A DNA stretch of 12,458 bases, taken from Thiosulfativibrio sp964387695 (GTDB taxonomy: Bacteria; Pseudomonadota; Gammaproteobacteria; Thiomicrospirales; Thiomicrospiraceae). The notes beneath the pieces were generated by a model that saw nothing but the letters and a program-made list of their open reading frames with translations, was not told the DNA's origin and made no database searches. The translations under genes were made by a program, and so were the position numbers. The stretch spans positions 1 through 12,458 of the forward strand of contig CAYLXI010000040.1 in the NCBI GenBank assembly GCA_964387695.1, written 5' to 3'. This document shows, piece by piece, positions 1 to 5,484 of this stretch. The first letter of the stretch is position 1. Each line of letters starts with the position of its first letter.

Positions 1-10
1 ATATTTATGA

Positions 11-47
11 AAAAGCCCTTGCCTCATTGAGACAGGGGCTTTTTTTT
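11..47 (+). terminator. Intrinsic terminator of the upstream transcript
   Basis: A 15-position stem with one C-A mismatch pairs 11-25 with 29-43 around the loop ATT (26-28), and a T run follows at 40-47. The A run on the 5' side could let it work on the minus strand too. It ends two to three bases before the first possible birA start, so it belongs to whatever lies upstream. In Pseudomonas the gene upstream of birA is a ribosomal RNA operon, so a 5S rRNA terminator is a reasonable guess, but no rRNA sequence is visible in the window. Confidence 0.85.
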
Positions 48-49
48 GC

Positions 50-814
50 GTGAAAGAAAGACTGGTGCGAGAATTTTTATTTGTGAATAAAATTACCTAT
101 ATGCGATTAAAGAAGGTGAATTCAACTAGTCGATATCTAAAAGATTATGTGCTAAATAATGAAGTGTCTTATCCAATCGTTTGTGTAGCCAAAAATCAAA
201 CTAAAGGCTATGGACAGTATGATCGTAGCTGGCTATCTTCTACAGATTCTCTTGTTTTTTCGATGGCATTTAAAATGTCTTCAAACGCCATTGATCCTGT
301 TTTTAGCTTAGCTGTTGCACTCGTATTACGGAAGTCTTTAGCAAAGTTTTCAAATAATAGGTTGTATGTTAAGTGGCCCAATGATATTTATTCTACGCGA
401 GGTAAGCTTTCGGGATGTTTGCTTGAAAGTGTAAGGCATAAAGTTAATGCTGATAGAATTCTAGTTATAGGTATTGGCATAAATAATAAAGGGCAAGTAG
501 ATTTTGACTTTAGTGGTGCTGATTTTTTAAATAATATAGATAAAGAAGAGCTATTAAAGGAATTGACTTCACAACTGGATCTTTTATTTTTTTCATGGGA
601 CGAGTCTTTTTCTAAAAAAACACTTTTATCTTGGATAAAGCATGATTTATTGCAATTAAATGACCCTGTTCAAGTAGAATATAAGAATAATATTCGTCAT
701 GGGATTTATAAAGGACTTGATAAGAATGGGCAGCCTAAAATTTTAATTAATAATGAGATGAATATGTTTTTTACAGGACAAGTTTCTATTAAACCGTTGA
801 AGAGTATTTTATGA
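50..814 (+). CDS. birA: Biotin--[acetyl-CoA-carboxylase] ligase without the HTH domain
   Basis: Biotin protein ligase activates biotin as biotinyl-5'-AMP and attaches it to the acceptor lysine of the AccB carrier protein in the cytoplasm. The 254-residue product covers only the catalytic and C-terminal SH3-like domains: an STSRYL segment near residue 25 (family: dSTN..l), a biotin loop at 50-61 (QTKGYGQYDRSW), KWPND at 108-112, KLSGCLLES at 119-127 and GIGIN at 141-145; the SH3-like part is about 205-250. The N-terminal winged helix of E. coli and Pseudomonas BirA (about 60 residues) is absent, and the terminator at 11-47 leaves no room for it, so operator binding is unlikely. The biotin loop departs from the usual GRGRRG. 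The start is uncertain: GTG at 50, GTG at 65 or 83, or ATG at 101 are in frame, none with a strong ribosome binding site. The last four bases overlap coaX (ATGA), implying translational coupling. Confidence 0.9.
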   Translation: MKERLVREFLFVNKITYMRLKKVNSTSRYLKDYVLNNEVSYPIVCVAKNQTKGYGQYDRSWLSSTDSLVFSMAFKMSSNAIDPVFSLAVALVLRKSLAKFSNNRLYVKWPNDIYSTRGKLSGCLLESVRHKVNADRILVIGIGINNKGQVDFDFSGADFLNNIDKEELLKELTSQLDLLFFSWDESFSKKTLLSWIKHDLLQLNDPVQVEYKNNIRHGIYKGLDKNGQPKILINNEMNMFFTGQVSIKPLKSIL

Positions 815-1554
815 TTTTGCTATTAGAGCTAGGAAATAGCCGTTTGAAAGCTGGGTACTATGCAGAAAATGGAATGGTTTTTTTAGGTGCAGTGACAGCT
901 TTAACTTCTGCAGATAGAAATCTTTCAGAAATATTTAGTTTACCTAGTCAGAAAATTGAATCCGTTTTTATGGTTTCTGTTGGTAACCCAAAAATTGAAT
1001 CAGGTCTAATAGAGCAAGTTAAGCAAGAGTTTGGTGTGATTACAAACCTACTCACAACACAGCCCAGTTGCTGTGGTATTGAATGTGGTTATCCTGAGTT
1101 TAAATCACTAGGGGTTGATCGTTGGATGGGAGTATTGGGGGCTGTCAGTTGTTCAGGTATGCCAGTTATAGTGGTTGATGTAGGAACGGCCATTACGATT
1201 GATGTTGTTTTAGATAATAAACATCTTGGGGGGTTTATTGTTCCTGGATTAGATTTAATGCATTCTTCTCTTGCCAAAGAAACATCGAACCTTAATTGTG
1301 CGGATCCTAAAGATACTTCTGTTAGTTTTTTAGGGCAGGATACGAAAAATGCTATTTTTGGTGGGACTCTTTTTATGGCAGTTTCATTTGTAAATCAAGT
1401 GATTAAAAATGTTGAGTTAGAAACGGGCAGACAGTTTAATTGTATTGGAACTGGTGGAGGATTTACTTCCTTATTTCCTTTACTCGAAGCAGATTTTGAT
1501 TATGTTGAAGATCTTACTTTAATTGGAATGACAAAAGTATTAGAAAGTGTATAA
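811..1554 (+). CDS. coaX: Type III pantothenate kinase
   Basis: This enzyme phosphorylates pantothenate, the first committed step of coenzyme A synthesis; type III enzymes need a monovalent cation and are not feedback-inhibited by CoA. The 247-residue length is normal. Family signatures in order are the N-terminal phosphate motif LELGNS (5-10), GVDRW (101-105) with the probable catalytic Asp103, VDVGTAITID (122-131), GGFIVPG (140-146) and a GTGGG turn near residue 219. The first motif normally reads DxGN[TS]; here the acidic residue is Glu6, a conservative but uncommon change. The ATG overlaps the birA stop by four bases, so the two are almost certainly cotranscribed, as in Pseudomonas. The tRNA promoter starts six bases after its stop codon, and no dedicated terminator is visible between them. 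Confidence 0.93.
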   Translation: MILLLELGNSRLKAGYYAENGMVFLGAVTALTSADRNLSEIFSLPSQKIESVFMVSVGNPKIESGLIEQVKQEFGVITNLLTTQPSCCGIECGYPEFKSLGVDRWMGVLGAVSCSGMPVIVVDVGTAITIDVVLDNKHLGGFIVPGLDLMHSSLAKETSNLNCADPKDTSVSFLGQDTKNAIFGGTLFMAVSFVNQVIKNVELETGRQFNCIGTGGGFTSLFPLLEADFDYVEDLTLIGMTKVLESV

Positions 1555-1560
1555 AATTAC

Positions 1561-1588
1561 TTGACGACATTGCTTGAATCTATATAAT
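1561..1588 (+). promoter_or_regulatory. Sigma-70 promoter of tRNA-Thr
   Basis: TTGACG (1561-1566) and a perfect TATAAT (1583-1588) are separated by 16 bases. The GC-rich segment after the -10 (CGCTCC) resembles the discriminator of stable-RNA promoters under stringent control. The predicted start is near 1595, a few bases before the tRNA. Confidence 0.85.
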
Positions 1589-1600
1589 ACGCTCCATTAA

Positions 1601-1676
1601 GCCGAAATAGCACAATTGGTAGTGCAACTGATTTGTAATCAGTAGGTTGTAGGTTCAAGTCCTATTTTCGGCACCA
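1601..1676 (+). tRNA. tRNA-Thr(UGU)
   Basis: A complete cloverleaf of 76 nt with encoded CCA. The acceptor stem is GCCGAAA (1601-1607) with TTTCGGC (1666-1672), the discriminator is A1673, and CCA is at 1674-1676. The D arm is GCAC/GTGC (1610-1613, 1622-1625) with GG in the loop. The anticodon stem ACTGA/TCAGT encloses TTTGTAA with anticodon TGT at 1634-1636. The T arm is GTAGG/CCTAT (one G-U pair) around TTCAAGT. It closely resembles E. coli tRNA-Thr(UGU). In Pseudomonas this tRNA sits in a Tyr-Gly-Thr cluster before tufB; here it stands alone with its own promoter and terminator. Confidence 0.97.
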
Positions 1677-1682
1677 TATTCT

Positions 1683-1707
1683 AAACCCGCTACTATGCGG
1701 GTTTTTT
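1683..1707 (+). terminator. Intrinsic terminator of tRNA-Thr
   Basis: AAACCCGC (1683-1690) pairs with GCGGGTTT (1697-1704) around the loop TACTAT, and the T tract runs to 1707. It lies seven bases after the CCA end and closes the tRNA transcript. Confidence 0.9.
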
Positions 1708-1737
1708 ATTAAGCTAAATTAATTTTGATAAAGTTTT

Positions 1738-1795
1738 TTACCCGAATCCATCTATAGGAATTGGATATAGAATGCTAGAGTTTGTTCGCTAGGAG
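1738..1795 (-). repeat. Interspersed intergenic repeat, copy A
   Basis: By hand alignment about 45 of 58 bases match, without gaps, the reverse complement of 10315-10372. Shared landmarks are TTACCC at 1738-1743, TTGGAT, TAGAG and the 14-base block TTGTTCGCTAGGAG at 1782-1795. It lies between the tRNA terminator and the fabA promoter and has no coding potential. Strand is given relative to copy E. Confidence 0.7.
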
Positions 1796-1860
1796 TTTGC
1801 AAAAAATTTTAGTTTCATCCATCGGTTAAGTGGGCATTTTTTTGTGAATGCTTAGTGGGC

Positions 1861-1912
1861 AAGGTCTGGTGCTACATACCAACTTCCTATGTAGGGATTT
1901 GGGTTTTATAAA
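1861..1912 (+). repeat. Interspersed intergenic repeat, copy B (3' half)
   Basis: The segment matches the 3' half of the repeat at 10308-10372: CTTCCTATGTAGGGATTTGGGT here against GTTTCTAAGTAGGGGTTTGGGT there. Its 5' part (GGTCTGGTGCTACATA) instead resembles copy C (GGTTGGTGCTATAT). It partly overlaps the decayed tRNA described at 1885-1960, so the boundary between the two is unclear. Confidence 0.5.
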
Positions 1913-1960
1913 TAAGCTGTGATCGGTAGATTTTAGTTTCAAGTCATATTTTTCGGTACT
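1885..1960 (+). pseudogene. Degenerate tRNA-Thr copy
   Basis: Bases 1919-1959 align with 1635-1674 of the intact tRNA-Thr at an offset of 284 bases: by hand about 33 of 40 positions match with one inserted T (1953). Shared runs include TTCAAGTC, TTTTCGG and part of the 3' flank. Upstream, an ungapped continuation over the 5' half matches at about 18 of 33 positions, which is weak. The anticodon stem (AATAA against TCGGT) and T stem (TTAGT against CATAT) no longer pair and the CCA is lost, so it cannot be functional. It could be the relic of a tandem tRNA duplication or an attachment-site-like duplication of the tRNA 3' end. Confidence 0.65.
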
Positions 1961-2022
1961 GTATATTATAAAGGTCGGTTTCTTTCAAGTTTTTTGTGTC
2001 TAAAATTTACCTTAAATTCTCT

Positions 2023-2039
2023 AAAACAAGTCTTGTTTT
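2023..2039. promoter_or_regulatory. Candidate operator: perfect 17-bp palindrome upstream of fabA
   Basis: AAAACAAG (2023-2030) and CTTGTTTT (2032-2039) are exact reverse complements around one T. The site ends 24 bases before the fabA -10, where an operator or activator site would be expected. fabA is a known target of fatty-acid regulators (FadR and FabR in E. coli, DesT for fabAB in Pseudomonas), but I cannot match this sequence to any of their sites. A factor-free DNA hairpin is the alternative. Confidence 0.5.
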
Positions 2040-2060
2040 CTATCAACTGGTTGTGAGTAA

Positions 2061-2069
2061 TGCTATACT
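2061..2069 (+). promoter_or_regulatory. Probable extended -10 promoter of fabAB
   Basis: TGCTATACT fits the extended -10 pattern TGnTATAnT. No convincing -35 lies at the normal spacing, which is usual for extended -10 promoters or activator-dependent ones. The predicted start near 2076 would give a leader of roughly 28 nt. Confidence 0.55.
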
Positions 2070-2103
2070 TTAAAGCAGTATTTTAAATATATTGGGAAGG
2101 TAC

Positions 2104-2619
2104 ATGGAACAGCAATCTAGTTATACTAAAGAAGAATTATTGTCTAGCGGTAGAGGAGAGCTTTTTGGGCCTGGTAATGCACAATTGCCCTCTCCTCCAA
2201 TGTTGATGATGGATCGTATTACGCTTATTACTGAAGAAGGTGGAGAATTTGGCAAGGGTCAAATTCGTGCAGAATTAGATATTACCAAAGATTTGTGGTT
2301 CTTTGAGTGTCACTTTAATGAAGATCCTGTTATGCCGGGTTGTTTAGGGCTAGATGCTATGTGGCAACTTATTGGTTTTTTCCTAGGTTGGACAGGTGGT
2401 CCTGGTAGGGGTCGTGCACTAGGTTCTGGTGAGGTTAAGTTTTACGGGCAGGTTTTACCAACAGCCAAAAAAGTAGAGTATGTGATAGATATGAAACGCG
2501 TGATTAAGCGTAAGCTATATATGGGTGTTGGTGATGCTAAGTTACTTGTAGATGGTAAAGAAATTTATTCTGCATTAGATTTAAAAGTTGGCTTATTTAC
2601 AAATACGGAAAGTTTTTAA
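2104..2619 (+). CDS. fabA: 3-hydroxydecanoyl-ACP dehydratase/isomerase
   Basis: FabA dehydrates 3-hydroxydecanoyl-ACP to trans-2-decenoyl-ACP and isomerises it to cis-3-decenoyl-ACP, the branch point of anaerobic unsaturated fatty acid synthesis in the cytoplasm. The product has 171 residues, the usual length. The start region SYTKEELLSSGRGELFG is typical, the catalytic block WFFECHFNEDPVMPG carries His70, and GLDAMWQL carries Asp84, matching the E. coli active-site pair at the same numbers. ATG 2104 is preferred over the in-frame TTG at 2092 because GGGAAGG (2094-2100) precedes it and homologues begin there, though the spacing is short. fabB follows after one base, so this is a two-gene operon, as in Pseudomonas. 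A palindrome and an extended -10 element lie upstream. Confidence 0.97.
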   Translation: MEQQSSYTKEELLSSGRGELFGPGNAQLPSPPMLMMDRITLITEEGGEFGKGQIRAELDITKDLWFFECHFNEDPVMPGCLGLDAMWQLIGFFLGWTGGPGRGRALGSGEVKFYGQVLPTAKKVEYVIDMKRVIKRKLYMGVGDAKLLVDGKEIYSALDLKVGLFTNTESF

Positions 2620-2620
2620 T

Positions 2621-3841
2621 ATGAAAAGAGTCGTTATTACAGGGATTGGAATTGTTTCAAGTCTTGGAAACAATAAAGAAGATGTATCAGATTCATTATT
2701 CCACGGGAAATCAGGTATTGAATTTGCAGCAGAGTATGCTGAAAACGGTATGAGATCTCAAGTGCATGGCTCAGTTAAAGATTTAGAATTTAAAGATTTA
2801 ATTGATCGTAAACAACTTCGTTTTATGGGAGATGCTGCGGCTTATAGTTATATTGCAATGCAACAGGCCGTTGATGATTCTGGTTTAACACCTGAACAGG
2901 TTTCAAATCCAAAAACAGGGTTGGTTGCAGGTTCTGGTGGAGGTTCTAATTCTAATTCAACAAATGCGGTTGAAATAGCCAAAAATCGGGGTGTTAGGCG
3001 AGTAGGGCCTTATATGGTGACCCGTACAATGGGTTCTACTGTTTCAGCCTGTTTGGCAACGCCTTTTAAAATTAAGGGTATTAACTACTCTATTTCTTCT
3101 GCTTGCTCTACATCCGCACACTGTATTGGAACAGCCGTTGAGCAAATTCAGCTTGGCAAACAGGATGTAGTATTTGCTGGTGGGGGAGAAGAGCTACACT
3201 GGACTATGTCGGTATTATTTGACGCTATGGGAGCTTTATCATCTAAGTATAATGATACACCAGATAAAGCATCGCGTGCTTATGATGCAGATAGAGATGG
3301 CTTTGTTATTGCGGGTGGAGGAGGTATGGTGGTAGTTGAGGAGTTAGAACATGCCTTAAGCCGTGGTGCAAAAATTTATGCAGAAATTACTGGATATGGT
3401 GCAAATTCTGATGGTTATGACATGGTAGCTCCCTCTGGTGAAGGGGCTGTTAGATGTATGAAAATGGCTCTTGAAACGGTTGAAGGAAGAGTTGACTATA
3501 TTAACCCTCATGGTACATCTACGCCTGTAGGAGATACTAAAGAAGCGAGTGCTATTAGAGAAGTTTTTGGTGAAGAAATTCCAAAAATCAGTTCAACTAA
3601 ATCTTTATCAGGTCACTCTTTAGGTGCCGCTGGAGTGCATGAGTTTATTTATAGCTTATTAATGATGGAAAAAGATTTTATTTGTGCGTCAGCAAATATT
3701 GAAAATTTAGAACCAGAGTGTGGAGGAATGCCGATTGTAACGGAGCGAATTGATAATGCTGGGATTAATCGTGTTATGAGCAATAGTTTTGGTTTTGGTG
3801 GGACTAATGCCTCGGTAGTCTTTGAGAAATATAAAGCCTGA
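2621..3841 (+). CDS. fabB: Beta-ketoacyl-ACP synthase I
   Basis: FabB condenses malonyl-ACP with acyl-ACP, including the cis-3-decenoyl-ACP made by FabA, and so elongates the unsaturated branch. The 406-residue product is of normal length. The thiolase-fold active site is complete: the nucleophile Cys162 in SSACSTS, His297 in NPHGTSTPVGD, Lys327 in STKSLSG and His332 in GHSLGAAG. The C-terminal NSFGFGGTNAS signature is present. ATG 2621 gives the canonical MKRVVITGIG start; GGAA at 2607-2610 is a usable ribosome binding site, and an in-frame extension upstream runs inside fabA and is ignored. It directly follows fabA. No clear terminator follows; the 101-bp gap to the convergent lipoprotein gene holds only a repeat copy. 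Confidence 0.97.
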   Translation: MKRVVITGIGIVSSLGNNKEDVSDSLFHGKSGIEFAAEYAENGMRSQVHGSVKDLEFKDLIDRKQLRFMGDAAAYSYIAMQQAVDDSGLTPEQVSNPKTGLVAGSGGGSNSNSTNAVEIAKNRGVRRVGPYMVTRTMGSTVSACLATPFKIKGINYSISSACSTSAHCIGTAVEQIQLGKQDVVFAGGGEELHWTMSVLFDAMGALSSKYNDTPDKASRAYDADRDGFVIAGGGGMVVVEELEHALSRGAKIYAEITGYGANSDGYDMVAPSGEGAVRCMKMALETVEGRVDYINPHGTSTPVGDTKEASAIREVFGEEIPKISSTKSLSGHSLGAAGVHEFIYSLLMMEKDFICASANIENLEPECGGMPIVTERIDNAGINRVMSNSFGFGGTNASVVFEKYKA

Positions 3842-3898
3842 ACTCCTGCTTAGAGGTTGGTGCTATATGTGTACTTTCTAATTATAGGTTTGCGTAAA
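3842..3898 (+). repeat. Interspersed intergenic repeat, copy C
   Basis: Compared with copy E it shares CTCCT at the 5' end, then GTGTA, TTTCTAA and a GGTTTGnGTAA end, with small gaps between. It also shares TGGTGCTAYAT with copy B. It fills most of the gap between the convergent fabB and the lipoprotein gene. The match is clearer in the 3' half. Confidence 0.5.
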
Positions 3899-3942
3899 GA
3901 TTAGTATATTCTTTTTATACCTCAAATAGGCAGCCTTAAAAG

Positions 3943-4581
3943 TTAGGGACAGCCTCTAAGTTGTCTCTTGTAAGTAAGAGCTAAGCTTTCAACTTTATCT
4001 GCTACTTTTAATAGCCAAGGTTTTTTTAAGTAATATTGCCTTGAAAACCCGCCATTTCCTTCATGATAGGCTAGGTATAAATTTCTGGTATCATTTTTAG
4101 ATATGTTGTTTCGGCGATGAGATTTGTGGTTATACCAGCCAATAAAGTCCAAAGAATAGTGGATGCTGGTTCTTTTTGCATGTTTGTTTCCAGTTGATTT
4201 TTGATACTCTCTCCAAGTCATATTTTGTGCTTGAGGGAAGCCAAAAGCTGAAGAGGTTGCGGCTCCTCTAAATCGTGGTCTGGCATCTTGAACAAATCTT
4301 GATTCTTGGTGAACCATGGCAATTAAAATGTATTCAGGGGTCCCCCATTTAGCGGCAGATTTTCTGGCAGAAATTCTCCATTGTGGATTGTAATTGTAAA
4401 GTTTGCATATGTTGTTATGAATAGCAGGCGGCGGAGTTGAGTGTGTTATGTTTAAATCATGGGCAGTAGTCCTTTCGGGTTGAAATGTTCTTTCTGGGTC
4501 AGCATAACTTCGAGTATGTTGTTTTGTTGAGCAACCTGCTAGAGCAATTAAAAGCAAAAAAATAAAGGCTAATTTAATCAT
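3943..4581 (-). CDS. Lytic transglycosylase-like (SLT domain) lipoprotein
   Basis: Predicted envelope lipoprotein that would cleave or bind peptidoglycan. Residues 1-17 form a lipoprotein signal peptide with lipobox LAGC (acylated Cys17). After a low-complexity linker, residues 55-205 resemble a transglycosylase SLT domain: WGTPEYILIAMVHQES puts the likely catalytic Glu at 93, followed by SAFGFPQAQ (111-119), a TWREYQKSTGN stretch and AYHEGNGGF (171-179). This is the pattern of a small lipoprotein SLT family I associate with Pseudomonas. Cys59 just before the domain and Cys211 at the C-terminus could form a disulfide. The ATG overlaps the stop of the upstream DUF2914 gene by eight bases (ATGATTAA), so translation is coupled. 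Activity is inferred from motifs alone. Confidence 0.8.
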   Translation of the reverse strand: MIKLAFIFLLLIALAGCSTKQHTRSYADPERTFQPERTTAHDLNITHSTPPPAIHNNICKLYNYNPQWRISARKSAAKWGTPEYILIAMVHQESRFVQDARPRFRGAATSSAFGFPQAQNMTWREYQKSTGNKHAKRTSIHYSLDFIGWYNHKSHRRNNISKNDTRNLYLAYHEGNGGFSRQYYLKKPWLLKVADKVESLALTYKRQLRGCP

Positions 4582-5476
4582 TATATAAGGTCTCTATTTT
4601 AAAGTTTTGTTGATAGATAAGGTTTTTTTTCTTGTCGAGTACCTCAACAGTCCATTTTCCTTGCCATGCGGGGATTATTTTTTTGCTTGACCAGGTTCGA
4701 TGAGGACTACTGTTAATTTGCAGAGCAATGGTAGCCATTATTTTATCTTTATAAATCCAGCGATGATAAATTATTTCTGTTTTAGCTCCAGTTATTTTTG
4801 TAAAAAAATAAACTCGATTAACATCTTTAGGGATAATATTTGTGAAAGGATTTATTATCTCTCTATTTTTAACACCAGATCCTAGTGTAGCTTCTTCAAT
4901 CGTTATATAGGGGTGTTGTAAAACAGGGTGTTGCTCCGCTTTGCTAAGAGGTTTTATGGGTTCTGGATCTAAAGTTAATTCTTCTTTAGGTTTATTAAGT
5001 TTATGGGGAAGGGTTAAGTTTTTTTCTATTGGATAGGTTTTCTGAGTCGTATTTTGGTCGCTAGGTGCAGGGGGTTCTTGCTCGATAATTAAAGGTTCTA
5101 TTCTCGGCTCTACTCTTGGCTTGATGATAGGGGTATTTGTCGTGGGTGTTTGTTCCATAATAGACGGTACTTCTTTAAAATCATGTGTCGCATCTGAAGT
5201 TGCTTGATAAAAAATTATCGTTGCTATTAAAATGATCACAAGCAGTATTATGAAGCCCCAAATTATGGGGGTTTTTAAAGGACGTTTAGTCGTTTTTTTC
5301 TGAAGATTTGTTTTATTTTGGGCTTGTTGCCACCCTAGTTGAAAATAGTCACGCATTTTTTCGTCATAAGCAATATTGTTAGGTATAGAGCTTAAAGGTT
5401 GGTTGTTTAATGCTGAGCGAAAGCCTTTTTTAAAAGCAGACTGGTGGGCGGCATTTTGGGTGTTAGGTAGTATCAT
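4574..5476 (-). CDS. Membrane protein: RMF-like N-terminus, TM helix, DUF2914 domain
   Basis: A 300-residue single-pass protein of unknown function. Residues 14-52 (AFKKGFRSA ... FQLGWQQA) resemble ribosome modulation factor, which has A.xRGYxAG ... LGGWREA. A basic stretch (55-68) precedes one transmembrane helix at about 70-91, so the N-terminus should be cytoplasmic. A Pro- and charge-rich linker (100-190) leads to a C-terminal DUF2914-like domain with YFFT (223-226), HRW (238-240), RTWSSK (260-265) and GKWTVEV (273-279), probably periplasmic. It begins eight bases after the ftsY stop and overlaps the lipoprotein gene, so all three are likely one transcript. The RMF resemblance is a hand comparison and may reflect a broader helical motif. 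Confidence 0.8.
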   Translation of the reverse strand: MILPNTQNAAHQSAFKKGFRSALNNQPLSSIPNNIAYDEKMRDYFQLGWQQAQNKTNLQKKTTKRPLKTPIIWGFIILLVIILIATIIFYQATSDATHDFKEVPSIMEQTPTTNTPIIKPRVEPRIEPLIIEQEPPAPSDQNTTQKTYPIEKNLTLPHKLNKPKEELTLDPEPIKPLSKAEQHPVLQHPYITIEEATLGSGVKNREIINPFTNIIPKDVNRVYFFTKITGAKTEIIYHRWIYKDKIMATIALQINSSPHRTWSSKKIIPAWQGKWTVEVLDKKKNLIYQQNFKIETLYND

Positions 5477-5484
5477 TTTCTATA

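Noticed and set aside
1089..1277. Minus-strand open frame inside coaX
   Set aside because: It lies opposite conserved CoaX codons, has no ribosome binding site and encodes nothing recognisable.
1738..1817. Idea that the whole repeat family is derived from tRNA-Thr
   Set aside because: The TTTGTTCGCTAGGAG block faintly resembles the tRNA anticodon arm and ATTTTAGTTTCA recurs at 1806 and 1930, but the alignments need several gaps and no cloverleaf can be drawn.
1676..1966. Integrated mobile element between the tRNA and its decayed copy
   Set aside because: The 240 bases between them hold only a terminator and repeat copies, with no integrase or other gene, so any element would be entirely eroded.
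4700..4885. Plus-strand open frame inside the DUF2914 gene
   Set aside because: It overlaps the conserved DUF2914 core on the other strand and has no family features.
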